Positions 8,642-17,683 of a stretch of DNA of 64,000 bases are shown here, piece after piece. The translations under genes were made by a program, and so were the position numbers. This stretch comes from Nocardioides sp. GTDB lineage: Bacteria; Actinomycetota; Actinomycetes; Propionibacteriales; Nocardioidaceae. The stretch lies in assembly GCA_037045645.1 (NCBI GenBank), contig JBAOIH010000002.1, forward strand, positions 5,466 through 69,465, written 5' to 3'. Every line of letters begins with the position of its first letter. Within the stretch, counting starts at the first letter, position 1. The notes beneath the pieces are model-generated. The model was not told the DNA's origin. It saw only the letters and a program-made list of their open reading frames with translations, and searched no databases.

Positions 8642-9794
8642 TCAGCGTGCCACCCAACGCGTCGAGCCGGGTGACCAACCCAGAGAGTCCCGAGCCGGTG
8701 CCGCTCGCGGCGCCGCCCTGACCATCGTCGGTGACGACGACCACCAACGTGTCGTCGTTCCTCCACGCCTGCACCGACGCCGACACCGCATGAGCGTGCT
8801 TTGCGACATTGGCGAGGGCTTCGCTGACCACGAAGTACGCCGCCGCTTCGATCTGGGGTGCCGGACGCTCGGGGATGGCGATGTCGACCCGCACGGGTAT
8901 TGGCATCCGATCGGCGACCTCGCTGGTTGCCGCGGCAAGACCCAGATCCGTCAGAACGCGCGGGTGCACACCGCGTACGACTTCACGCAGATCCGCGAGG
9001 GCTGCTTCGGCTTCGCTGTGCGCCTGTCGTACGAGCTCGAGTCCCGGTCCGTCGGCGACGTCGAGCTCAGCGCGACCCAGCAGCATCGTCAGCGCGACCA
9101 TGCGCTGCTGAACCCCGTCGTGGAGGTCCCGCTCTATCCGCTTGCGCTCGGTCTCGAACGCATCGACGAGTTGCAGGCGAGACTGGCGGAGCTCCGAGAC
9201 GTGCGCCTCGAGCTCCTCCTCGCGGGGACTCAGCAGGATCTGCGCAAGAGACGACTGTCCCGCGGCGAGCGCCGTCAGGATGTAGCAGCCGAGAACGAAC
9301 GAGATCGGTGTCGCGATCAGGGCGAACGGCAAAGCTTCGCCCGCCGTGTCGAAGGTCCACCCGAACATATCCACGGTGTCGACATTCGCGATGAGCGGCG
9401 AGAACAGGCTGACTACGAAAGACGTGAAGACCATGGCGACCACGATCAGGTCGACCAGCCACAGTGCAAGCGTGAGAAGGACGACATATCCAAGAGCTCG
9501 CCAGGATGCCGACCCGGGAACTGCCTCTGCCCCGTCGAGCTGCATGATGCCGAGACGCGCACGTTCGCGCTTGGCAACCCAGCCGGCGAACCTCCGCACA
9601 AAGCCGAGGATGAAGAAGCCAACAACGATCACGAGGGTGACGACTCCGACCCCGAGGATCACGAGAATCGCGATGAGCGACGCTACCCCGACAAGCGCGG
9701 TTGTCAGCAAGTAGGCGAGCGAGCGCCACGGCCAGGCTGAGGTGATGAACCGAAAAGGGTTGCCTCCCAGGGCAGACCACACCGATCGATTCAT
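8481..9794 (-). CDS. Sensor histidine kinase (HisKA_3 type)
   Basis: A 437-residue membrane sensor kinase. Residues 1-190 contain four or so hydrophobic helices (around residues 25-65 and 115-160) forming a short membrane sensor domain. The dimerisation/phospho-acceptor helix ERKRIERDLHDGVQQRMVAL is near residues 205-225 (His in DLHDG). The ATPase domain has ALANVAKHAHA (N box), VTDDGQGG and GSGLSGLVTRLDALGG (G boxes). It pairs with the overlapping response regulator downstream. The last 35 or so residues (after VRMECPW) run into the regulator in another frame and look non-native, so the true stop or an indel near 8580 needs checking. The operon is divergent from the ABC transporter across a 123-bp gap with a perfect palindrome. 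Confidence 0.88.
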   Translation of the reverse strand: MNRSVWSALGGNPFRFITSAWPWRSLAYLLTTALVGVASLIAILVILGVGVVTLVIVVGFFILGFVRRFAGWVAKRERARLGIMQLDGAEAVPGSASWRALGYVVLLTLALWLVDLIVVAMVFTSFVVSLFSPLIANVDTVDMFGWTFDTAGEALPFALIATPISFVLGCYILTALAAGQSSLAQILLSPREEELEAHVSELRQSRLQLVDAFETERKRIERDLHDGVQQRMVALTMLLGRAELDVADGPGLELVRQAHSEAEAALADLREVVRGVHPRVLTDLGLAAATSEVADRMPIPVRVDIAIPERPAPQIEAAAYFVVSEALANVAKHAHAVSASVQAWRNDDTLVVVVTDDGQGGAASGTGSGLSGLVTRLDALGGTLNVSSPTGGPTLVRMECPWQMAHSENCAGRGLRPLARRPGRPPCRRRPRGCCQR

Positions 9795-9847
9795 TCAGCC
9801 AGCCTAGGGCCGAGGCGGCTGTCTGGTCTGCGTACGAAGCACTACTT

Positions 9848-9873
9848 CTGGGGTAGCGCTAGCGCTACCCCAG
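9848..9873. promoter_or_regulatory. Perfect 26-bp palindrome between kinase and ABC-transporter operons
   Basis: A gapless, fully symmetric 26-bp sequence with half-site CTGGGGTAGCGCT centred on CTAG. It lies 45 bp before the transporter start and 54 bp before the kinase start. It is the natural binding site for a dimeric regulator of both operons, most simply the response regulator encoded here. No T run follows, so a terminator is unlikely. Confidence 0.7.
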
Positions 9874-9917
9874 TTCGGGCGTGCAGGCCAGAGACTCCAC
9901 GAGGCGATTTCGAAACC

Positions 9918-10694
9918 ATGGAGTCATCGACAATTCTCAGCCCGTACGAGTTTGCGACCGCACCGGTTGCAACCAAGGCCGTGACACTCGACGGCGTCAC
10001 CAAGACCTACAAGTCGAAAGCCGGAAAGGTCGACGCTCTCGCGGGTGTCACCCACTCCTTCCCCTCATCGACCTTCACCGCCGTGATGGGCGCCTCCGGA
10101 TCAGGCAAGTCCACCCTGTTGCAGGTCGCTGCCGGCCTCGACCGCCCATCCAGGGGCAACGTCTTGATCGGAGGCACCGAGCTGGGCAAGCTCAGCGAAG
10201 TCGAGCTGACCAAGCTTCGTCGCACCACGATGGGCTTCGTCTTCCAGTCCTACAACCTGCTCCCCGCGCTGACGGTGTTCGACAACGTCGCGCTGCCGTT
10301 GCGGCTCGCTGGCAAGCACCCGAACAAGGCGCAGATCATTGCCGCCCTCAAAGAGGTCGGACTCGAGGGTCTGCATCGCCGTCGTCCCGCCGAGCTGTCC
10401 GGCGGACAACAACAGCGTGTCTCGATCGCGCGTGCTCTGATCGGCAAGCCGGAGGTCGTCTTCGCAGACGAGCCGACCGGCGCCCTGGATCGTCAGACCA
10501 GCCGCCAGGTGCTTGAGCTATTGCGCAGTGTCGTCAACGAGCAGGGGCAGACCATCGTGATGGTCACCCACGATCCGCTCGCCGCCTCGTACGCTCACTC
10601 GGTCCTGTTCCTTGCTGACGGCCAGATCGTTGGACACCTCGAACGTGGCACCCCAGCGCAGATCGCCCAGAAGATGAATGAGCTCGAAAGATGA
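9918..10694 (+). CDS. ABC transporter ATP-binding protein (MacB/LolD-like)
   Basis: A 258-residue ATPase that energises the adjacent FtsX-type permease. Walker A GASGSGKST, Q-loop GFVFQSYNLLP, signature LSGGQQQRVSIARAL, Walker B VVFADEPTGALD and the H-loop VMVTHD are all present. The subfamily commonly exports or removes peptides, lipoproteins or cell-envelope antibiotics. Paired with a two-component system it resembles bacitracin/lantibiotic-type sensing and resistance modules (inference). Its TGA overlaps the permease ATG. It probably responds to the 9848-9873 operator. Confidence 0.92.
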   Translation: MESSTILSPYEFATAPVATKAVTLDGVTKTYKSKAGKVDALAGVTHSFPSSTFTAVMGASGSGKSTLLQVAAGLDRPSRGNVLIGGTELGKLSEVELTKLRRTTMGFVFQSYNLLPALTVFDNVALPLRLAGKHPNKAQIIAALKEVGLEGLHRRRPAELSGGQQQRVSIARALIGKPEVVFADEPTGALDRQTSRQVLELLRSVVNEQGQTIVMVTHDPLAASYAHSVLFLADGQIVGHLERGTPAQIAQKMNELER

Positions 10695-12610
10695 TGCTCC
10701 TTGATCTGAGTCGTCACACCGTGCGCCGCAACATTGCCCCGTATGTGGGGTCCTTCGTGGCCCTGTTCCTCGGTGTCACCCTGATCGGCCTCACGGTCGA
10801 GATGATCATGTCCGCCAACAGGTATGGCGCAACGCTCGGCGCAAGCGACATGGAAGGCATGCTGCAGGTCAACGACCTGCTGTCGATGTTCGGCGTCATG
10901 TCCGGGTTCTCGGGGTTCATGGCGATCTTCGTCGTGGCGAGCACGTTCTCGTTCGTTGTGTCGTCCCGTCAACGTGAGCTCGGCCAGCTGCGGCTGGTCG
11001 GGGCAACCCCTCGGCAGGTGCGGCGGATGATCCTGGGCGAGTCGTTGATCGTCGCGGCCGCCGCCTCCGTTGCAGGCAGCCTGCTCGCGCATCTGTTGAC
11101 GCCGGCCGCGCTCTGGCTCACGCACAACCGCGGTCTCACACCCGCAGGGCTCGAGACGCCGCCCTGGTGGTCAGGGCTTGTCATTGCCGCCCCGATCGGC
11201 TTGTTCGTGGCACTTCTGGGCGCACGTGCCGCCTCCAAGCGTGCCTCGAAGATCTCACCAATCGACGCCATGCGCGAGTCTGCTGTTGACGGTCGTCGGC
11301 TCGGTTTCTTGCGCATCATGACGGGTCTGTGCTTCCTGACCAGCTCGATCGCGATGCTTGTGATGATGGGTGCCTCGACCGGCATCCTTTCGATGCTGCT
11401 CGGCATCTTCGTCCCGGAGATGCTCGTCATCTCCGCAGTCTGCTTCGGGCCGGTGCTGTTTCCGGCGCTGGCCAAGCTGATCGCCTGGCCGTTCGCCAAG
11501 CGCGACATCGCGATCCGGATGGCTCGCGACAATGTCGCGGCTGCCGGCAAGCAGACAGCATCGTTGGCAGCGCCGACCCTGGCGATCTCCGCCATTGCCG
11601 GTTCGCTGATCCTCACGCTGGGTATCGGTGCGGATTTCGACAACGCGATCAACAAGCAGCAACTCGCAGCGCCGATCGTCGTCACGACGAACGGCGACGC
11701 TGATGTGGCGACGATCCTCGATGAGTCCGATGACGTACGTACAGCTGACACCGTCCTTCCCATCTCGTTGACGACATACGGATCCGAGGGCGAGCGGGAA
11801 CTTCAGGAGGCTGAAGGCGTCGACGTCGCGAACGCGGCAACAGCTCGTACGTTGACCGCCAAGAAGGGCGATCTCGACGACCTCCAGGGCAACACCGTGG
11901 CGATGTCCGACGAATTCATCATGGACTCGGGCTTCCACATGGGCCAGGCCGTCAAGGTCACGCTCGATGATGGCAAGCCGATCAGGCTCAAGATCGTCGC
12001 CGTCACTCATGCGGCACCAACGTTGCAGGCGGATATCCTCGTGCCAGCCGACCTGGCTCGTCAGCACGGAGCTCATGAAGTCGACCGTGTCTACGTCATT
12101 CCTAATGACGGCGTCTCGATCTCGGACGTCAAGCAAGATCTTGCCGGCACCGACGCCACAGTCGACACGAAGGCAGCCTGGATCGATGCCGCCGACAAGG
12201 AGATCCGCCGCAACAACCAGCTCTCCTTGTGGGTGCTGCTTGGACCCGCAGGCATCTACGCAGCGATGGCGATCGCCAACACGCTGCTGATGGGCAGCAT
12301 CCGCCGTAGGCGCGAACTGGTGTCGACAACGCTGATCGGCGCGACCAAGCAACAGCGCGCAAGATGGTGCTCTGGGAGTCGGCGATCGTCACGTGTGCCG
12401 CACTGGCACTCGGCGGAGCGATCACAGCGACAGTCGGAATTCTGATCAGTCGCGGGCTCGGGAGCTGGCCTGGAGGGCATGCCGGTCCACGTCCCGTGGG
12501 GCAGCCTCGGGCTGATCGGTGCGGTCTGCCTTGTGATCGCGGCAGTCGCCGCGTGGGCTCCAACGCCGAGGATGTTGAAGAACATCCACCCGTCGCAAGC
12601 GGCTGAGTAG
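10691..12610 (+). CDS. FtsX-type ABC transporter permease (two frameshifts)
   Basis: Permease with duplicated FtsX domains: TM1 near residues 17-35, three helices around 75-190 (SGFMAIFVVASTFSFVVSSR, then RELGQLRLVGATPRQVRRMI), a central helix group 205-260, a large extracytoplasmic domain 320-495, and a second helix set at the C-terminus. The last part is out of frame twice. One base is missing near 12360 (…RARMVLWESAIVTC) and one extra base lies near 12463 (…GLGAGLEGMPVHVPWGSLG), after which the frame returns and ends at TAG 12610 (NIHPSQAAE). Restored length is 639 residues. The compensating shifts suggest sequence error. Start ATG overlaps the ATPase stop. Confidence 0.85.
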
Positions 12611-12862
12611 CGTCCCGATTCTCTGGCACCGTAGCCAAACGGTCCGAGGGTGTCACAGGCCAGCTCGGACTACGTCGTGCAAGCCTGCCAAGCCCGCATG
12701 CGTTCACCTACTGACCCGCGAACGCTCCCATCGTGAGCGCTTTCGGAATGTCATGGCGTCGCCATACGACCCCGTTTTGTCGGTGCGCCGCGCTTTTCGG
12801 ACACGCCCATTCTGGGCGAACTGCCGCGCAGCAGGCGGAGCCATGACGCTCATGTTCACCGA

Positions 12863-14605
12863 CTACTCGGACACACGGAGGTCATTGGTGTCGGTTCTCC
12901 GATCCGTCCAGGCGCGGAGGACTGTGACGATCAGCGGGGCACTGCGCAGCAACACGAGCCCAGTCCCGAACGGCAACGTGCGGATGCGTTCGGGCGGCAT
13001 GATCGCCACACGCCGTGTCGAGCGCTGCGTCGAGCGTGAGCCGTAGTCGCCGACGGTGATGCTGTCCGTGCGGTCGTCGCGTTCGCCGATGAGCACCGAG
13101 AGCTCCTGGAGGTCTTTCGACGCCGAAGCCCCGCCGAGGATCACCTTCACGATGGACGCGTCCCAGATGGCGCTGGCCGCGTGGTCACCCCACCGACTCC
13201 TTGCTTGGGAGAGCGACTGGAGGACGGGCATCGTCGTAATGCCGGTGCCGCCGCCTTCGGCCATGAGCACCGGCAGCGACGGAAGCGGCGACAGGTTCCC
13301 GATCTCGTCGAGGGCGAGCAGGAGTGGCGGGTCGAGGCGGGCGCCGGGCGATGCGGCCGCGAGGTGTCGTGCCGTCTCGGCGAGGTCTTCGATGAAGGCT
13401 GCGACCAGGGACCAAGACGCGCCGGCGCCTGCTCCGGTGGCGAGTAGGTAGAGCGTTCCGTTCTCTGCCAAGAAGGTCGTGGGATCGAACTCGTCCCCGG
13501 GTTCTGGGCTGACGGCGTCGAGTACGCGTGGGTCGGCCAGGCAGGAGAGTGCTTGGGCGACGGCCATCCAGATGGAGTCGCGGGTGCGGGGGTCGGAGTT
13601 GATCATCGACTCCAGGGAGTCGCCCCAGCCGGCCGCGGCGTCGGGGTGGCTAGCGAGGATCCCGACGGCGTCGCTTGCCGCGGACGGTGAGAGCGACCAT
13701 TCGAAGAGCGTCCGGGTGGTCAGGTTCTCGAGCGCGGCCGCGTGAAGCAGTGCCTGGAGCGCGGAGCGGGTCTTGCCCTCCCAGAACCCGCCGGACTCAA
13801 CGCCGCCGGATGAGAGACCTGTGGATGAGGCGAGGCCGTTGGCTCGGATCATGGCGGTGAGAGGGTCCTCGCAGCCGCGGACCGGGGACCAACGCAAGCC
13901 GTTGGGCAGGGCGAGTTCGCGGGCGAGTTGTTGCGGGTCGAAGACCGCGACTGGCCCTCGCTCCTGCCGCTGGCCGATGGTCGCCGTGATGTTGTCGGGA
14001 CGCGTGGAGGTGGTGACGACGGCCCCGGGCGCGTCGAGGATCGCGTTGATCACCAGGTGCAGGCCCTTGCCAGAGCGGGGTGGTCCGACGACCAGGATCG
14101 AGTCCTCCACCGACGCCCAGATCTCTTGCCCGTGTGATCGTCCGAGCAGGTACCCGACTTCCTCGGCCCGTGGCCGGGCAAGGGAGGGTCGGAGGGTCCT
14201 GCCGCGTCGGATCAATGCCTGTTTCGAGGCGACGGGTGTGATGTCGCGGCGAGTGGCGGTGCCGACGAGCCGACGAGGATCGTGAGCCGTTCGGTGTCGT
14301 AGTCCGGCGACGATCCGCCAGACGAGCGTCACGGCGCCGAGCGCGATCGCGAGGACGGCCGCCACGACCGCCCAGTACAAGGCTGGTGATAGCCTGGGTG
14401 CCCCGAGGACCGTGGCTGGGTCAGATGGCGTGAACAGCACCCGAAGCCCACCGGCCACGCTTGCCGTGGGGCGGGTGGTTCCGCCCAGGAGTGCGGCCAC
14501 GTCGCCGGCGCCCCGCAGCGCCGCTGCAATGAGGAACACGGCTCCGATGGCTACGAGTGCGAGGTTGACGAGTTCGTCGTCGATCCGCCGCGGAGCGGTG
14601 TTCAC
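12863..14605 (-). CDS. virD4: VirD4/TraG-type coupling protein
   Basis: A 580-residue conjugative coupling ATPase that should bring the relaxase-DNA complex to the mating channel. Two N-terminal membrane segments (about residues 13-30 and 75-95) are followed by the ATPase domain: Walker A VVGPPRSGKGLHLV at about 170, typical motif VVTTSTRPDNI, Walker B LLLALDEIGNL at about 425, and downstream GGTGITTMPVLQSLSQARSRWG and VKVILGGASASKDLQELS, both usual in TraG/VirD4. The GTG start overlaps the upstream gene's stop as GTGA. Last gene of the leftward conjugation block; a 252-bp gap without evident features separates it from the ABC transporter. Confidence 0.93.
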   Translation of the reverse strand: MNTAPRRIDDELVNLALVAIGAVFLIAAALRGAGDVAALLGGTTRPTASVAGGLRVLFTPSDPATVLGAPRLSPALYWAVVAAVLAIALGAVTLVWRIVAGLRHRTAHDPRRLVGTATRRDITPVASKQALIRRGRTLRPSLARPRAEEVGYLLGRSHGQEIWASVEDSILVVGPPRSGKGLHLVINAILDAPGAVVTTSTRPDNITATIGQRQERGPVAVFDPQQLARELALPNGLRWSPVRGCEDPLTAMIRANGLASSTGLSSGGVESGGFWEGKTRSALQALLHAAALENLTTRTLFEWSLSPSAASDAVGILASHPDAAAGWGDSLESMINSDPRTRDSIWMAVAQALSCLADPRVLDAVSPEPGDEFDPTTFLAENGTLYLLATGAGAGASWSLVAAFIEDLAETARHLAAASPGARLDPPLLLALDEIGNLSPLPSLPVLMAEGGGTGITTMPVLQSLSQARSRWGDHAASAIWDASIVKVILGGASASKDLQELSVLIGERDDRTDSITVGDYGSRSTQRSTRRVAIMPPERIRTLPFGTGLVLLRSAPLIVTVLRAWTDRRTDTNDLRVSE

Positions 14606-15069
14606 GCTGTGGCCTCAACCAGCGTGGCGACCTTGGATTCGAGGCCCATGAGGACCATTCCTGCGGTGCGGCCGGCGATGACAGATGGCGGGAGCTGTAC
14701 GGCCGCAGCGCCGTCCGCGTCGGCCACGTCGCGCAGCAGGACGTAGGCGACGGCGATGGGTTCTCCCGGTCGGAATCCGGTCCCGCTGATGCCTGGCATC
14801 GCCACGTGCGCCGCTTCCGGGGTCCGAGGTGCTTCGGGCTGCTGTTCGGGTGGAGCGGCGATGTCGGCGTACGTCGTGCCGTCGCTCTCACGGATCTCGA
14901 CCCGGACCGCGGTCTCACGTTCGATGGTGATCGTGTCGAGGACGCGTTGGAGGTCGGTGCGGGTGAGGGCCGACTCAGCGTCGTAGGGCTCGCCATCAAC
15001 CTCGACGGCGAGCGCGCCTTCGTCGTCGACGGTGACGTGGACGACGGGCAGGACGACGGGGATCTTCAT
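14602..15069 (-). CDS. Hypothetical protein, 155 aa, ICE operon
   Basis: Soluble acidic protein (VVHVTVDDEGALAVEVDG, then YDAESALTRTDLQRVLDTI), with a proline-rich middle and an Ala-rich C-terminal helical region. No known domain. It overlaps by four bases with both neighbours (ArdC-type gene upstream, coupling protein downstream), so it is part of a tightly coupled conjugation operon. The N-terminal beta-rich half may be a small interaction domain (inference). Confidence 0.65.
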   Translation of the reverse strand: MKIPVVLPVVHVTVDDEGALAVEVDGEPYDAESALTRTDLQRVLDTITIERETAVRVEIRESDGTTYADIAAPPEQQPEAPRTPEAAHVAMPGISGTGFRPGEPIAVAYVLLRDVADADGAAAVQLPPSVIAGRTAGMVLMGLESKVATLVEATA

Positions 15070-15993
15070 AGCCCGAGCACCTCGGTTTCGCGTCGTACGA
15101 CGGGGGTGGTGGTCGGCGTGCGGTGGCTCAGTGCGTCGCGGTCCAGCCCAGGCGGGGTGCCGTCACCGGTCTTGGGAGTGTCGAGCTTGTCGAGGATCCC
15201 GATGGCGGTGGCACGGACCCGATCTGCTGTGGCCTGGACGACCTCCACCGGGGTCTTGCCCGGGACCGAGGCAGCCCAGGTCGAGACGTAGGGGATCGTG
15301 TAGGCGCTGGTGTCGAGGCCGTGCGCCGCGCCGACCATGAGCGCCACGGATTCCGCCTCTACCTCGGCAACGCCGCGGTGAAGCGCGGCATCGGCTGCGA
15401 CGGCTGCGGAGATGTTGCTGCTCTTCGGCTCGTGAAGCAGGACGTGCCCCAGTTCGTGGGCGAGCGTCTTGGCCTGGGCCGAGTCGTCCATGTCCATCCG
15501 GACAGACACCTCGCGAGCCAGGAAGTCGGTCAACCCGTTGGCACCGCCGATCACACCGGCGTTCGACACTAGCCGAAGTTCATAGCCCGCACCGGTGATC
15601 TGATCGGCGAGGCCGTCCCACAACCCGCCAGGCGCCTGACCTGTCAGCAGGACAGGCCGGGGGAGTTCAGGTACCGGGACGCCATCGGTCTGCGAGACGT
15701 CCCACACGTGCGTGGGCTTGAGCCCGACCATCTTCGATCGCACGATCTCGCCCGGACGTGGTCGCTCGGATCGCGCCAGGCGACGCCATGACTCCTGATT
15801 GGCCGGGGTCGATGAGGCGAACCGTGCCGTGACGGGGGCGAGGATGCCGTACCCGTGCTGGCCCTTCATCACGCTGACGCCCGAGACTGATCCACTGTTT
15901 GAACCCAGCGACGTACGTCGGGCTCGGCTCCGGCACCCGGCCCTCGTTGTACGCCGCGAAGTGCTGTACCGCGATCAGCATCGAGTTGTTGAA
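15066..15993 (-). pseudogene. ArdC-type protein, C-terminal part (gene split by E1)
   Basis: Downstream part of a gene for an ArdC-like protein: an N-terminal ssDNA-binding domain plus a zinc metallopeptidase domain with HELGH (in AKTLAHELGHVLLHEP). ArdC proteins protect incoming plasmid DNA from host restriction. This part begins at FNNSMLIAVQHFAAYNEG, exactly where the homologous sequence resumes after element E1, and continues TYVAGFKQWISLGRQ, then one extra base near 15873, then KGQHGYGILAPVTARF. The coding sequence from both parts, minus the two apparent extra bases, is 1074 nt (357 codons plus stop), supporting the reconstruction. Its stop overlaps the next gene's ATG. As it stands the gene is disrupted, though the peptidase part could still be made from the ATGs at about 15869-15872. 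Confidence 0.8.
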
Positions 15994-16124
15994 GAACCCT
16001 CGGGTATTGCAACTGATGCGGTATTCGACGGGTTCGCTTCGGGTTCGCCAGTCTGATTCGGACGCTATGGCCCGCCGCGTCGATTGCCCGGAGTGGAGGC
16101 GGAAGGGGGTGTCGGATCGGCCTT

Positions 16125-16165
16125 TTGCACTCTGGATCGTGCATTGGATGAATGGTACGTTCATC
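16125..16165 (+). promoter_or_regulatory. E1 leader: TTGCAC box and GATGAA/TTCATC inverted repeat
   Basis: TTGCAC at 16125-16130 lies 43 bp before the recombinase ATG; E3 has the same hexamer 45 bp before its start, so it is a plausible -35 box. Perfect 6-bp inverted repeat GATGAA (16147-16152) and TTCATC (16160-16165) with a 7-bp spacer ends two bases before the ATG. It is the obvious place for the small HTH protein of the element to repress its own operon. No Shine-Dalgarno sequence is visible. Confidence 0.45.
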
Positions 16166-16167
16166 AT

Positions 16168-17280
16168 ATGACGGCCAGGGTTTGGGGCAAGAACAGTCCG
16201 CAGGTGGCGCCGGTGCGGTGTTCGGCGGAGGCGTTGCTGTCCTCGGGGATTGCATTGCTGGCTCCGGAGGAGACGGTCTTGGACGCGATGATCCAGGGTT
16301 GGGGGTCTCAGCAGCGGTCGCGAGCGCTGGCCGCGACCACTATCGAGGCGCGACGGCAGGTCTTGGGGCGGTTCGTGCGGTTCTCCGGGGAGTACCCGTG
16401 GAATTGGGGGCCGGGCGATGTCGAGGAGTGGACCTCCGAGATGGTCGGCCGGGGCCTGTCGCACTCCGCGATCCGCAATTACCAAGCGGCGGTGTCGTTG
16501 TTCTGCGGGTACGTCGCCGACCCTCGCTACCGGTGGGTGGAGGTCTGCGAACAGCACTTCGCGACGCATCCGGTTCAGGTCTTCCACGAGTGGAACACGG
16601 TGGTCCACCGCAGCGACTACGAGGGCAGGCCCGGCAACCGCCCGATGACCCGCGAGGAACTGCAGAAGTTCTTCGACTATTGCGACGACCGAGTCGCCAC
16701 CATCGCCAAGAGCGGCCGCAAGGGCTGGCTGGCTGCCTACCGCAACGCGACCTTGTTCAAGGCGACGTACGCATGGGGTCTGCGCCGGCGCGAAGCGACG
16801 AAACTGGAGACCGTCGACTGGTCGGCCAACGCCGACTTCGCGCAGTTCGGTCGCTACGGCGCCCTGTCGGTGCGCTGGGGAAAGGCGCTGCGCGGCGGCC
16901 CTCCGCGTCGACGCACGGTGCTGACGGTGATGGAGTGGGCGGCCGAGGCCGTCGCTGAGTGGACTGAGGAGATCCGTCCCCAATACGGCGAGCGAGACAA
17001 GTCGATGTGGCCCACCGAACGCGGAGGCAGCATCACCCCGACGACGATGAACCAGCGGTTCGCCGAGTACCGCGATGCAGTGGGGCTGGATTCGACGCTT
17101 GGCCCGCACTGCCTGCGACACTCCTACGCGACCCACCTGCTTGAGGACGGCTTCGACCACCTCTTCGTGCAACAGCAGTTGGGCCACTCGTGGGGCTCGT
17201 CCACCGCGATCTACTCCGATGTGGGCAGCGAATACAAGAACGATGCGCTGCAACGCGCATTGTCGCGGGCCTTCGAGTGA
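16168..17280 (+). CDS. E1 tyrosine recombinase
   Basis: A 370-residue XerC/D-like recombinase. Start ATG 16168 is preferred over an upstream in-frame ATG (16084), because the resulting length equals that of the E3 homologue and the operator-like repeat sits directly upstream. Core-binding domain about residues 35-125 (TIEARRQVLGRFVRFSGEYPW, AIRNYQAAVSLFCGYV). Catalytic domain: Arg at about 200 (GLRRREATKL), HCLRHSYATHLL at about 313, LGHSWGSSTAIYSDV at about 337-350 with the nucleophilic Tyr. Intact RHRHY set, so probably active. Likely performs cut-and-paste or integration of E1. The HTH gene follows after 46 bp. Confidence 0.9.
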   Translation: MTARVWGKNSPQVAPVRCSAEALLSSGIALLAPEETVLDAMIQGWGSQQRSRALAATTIEARRQVLGRFVRFSGEYPWNWGPGDVEEWTSEMVGRGLSHSAIRNYQAAVSLFCGYVADPRYRWVEVCEQHFATHPVQVFHEWNTVVHRSDYEGRPGNRPMTREELQKFFDYCDDRVATIAKSGRKGWLAAYRNATLFKATYAWGLRRREATKLETVDWSANADFAQFGRYGALSVRWGKALRGGPPRRRTVLTVMEWAAEAVAEWTEEIRPQYGERDKSMWPTERGGSITPTTMNQRFAEYRDAVGLDSTLGPHCLRHSYATHLLEDGFDHLFVQQQLGHSWGSSTAIYSDVGSEYKNDALQRALSRAFE

Positions 17281-17326
17281 CGACGCCCGTGACGACGATG
17301 CAGGCACCGATGAGAAAGGAAATGCC

Positions 17327-17683
17327 ATGAGCGCAGCGCGGAGTCGTCTGGGATATCGCTGGCACCTGCGCCGGTTGATGGCCGAGGCCGAGATGTATGC
17401 CACCACCGACCTGACCCCGCTGCTGGCCGAGCGCGGCGTCAAACTGTCGGCCGCCCAGGTGTACCGACTGGTCACCGGGACGCCGGAGCGGTTGAGTTTG
17501 CGTACGCTCGTGGCTCTGTGCGACATCCTCGGCTGCACTCCGACGGACCTCATCGAGGCCGTCGAAGAGAAGCAGGCCCAGCGGGCCACCGGCACTGAAC
17601 CGGTTGGCAGCGCGGGCGATGTCGACGCAGCCAGCATGAAGAAGCGCACACCCCGCCGCGCCGAGATCAGCCGCAAGAAGTGA
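17327..17683 (+). CDS. E1 small Cro/XRE-like HTH protein
   Basis: A 118-residue protein preceded by GAAAGGA. A Cro-type HTH spans residues about 10-75: WHLRRLMAEAEMYATTDL, LSAAQVYRLVTGTPERLS, then TLVALCDILGCTPTDLIE, a typical YozG-like ending. The basic, Lys/Arg-rich tail (KKRTPRRAEISRKK) may aid DNA binding. Homologues occupy the same position in E2 and E3. It could be a repressor, a directionality factor, or an analogue of the small TnpC of Tn554-type elements (inference). It overlaps the next gene by GTGA. Confidence 0.8.
   Translation: MSAARSRLGYRWHLRRLMAEAEMYATTDLTPLLAERGVKLSAAQVYRLVTGTPERLSLRTLVALCDILGCTPTDLIEAVEEKQAQRATGTEPVGSAGDVDAASMKKRTPRRAEISRKK

Noticed and set aside
12611..12862. 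Possible small gene between the permease and virD4
   Set aside because: No frame with a ribosome site or sensible composition; treated as an empty convergent gap.
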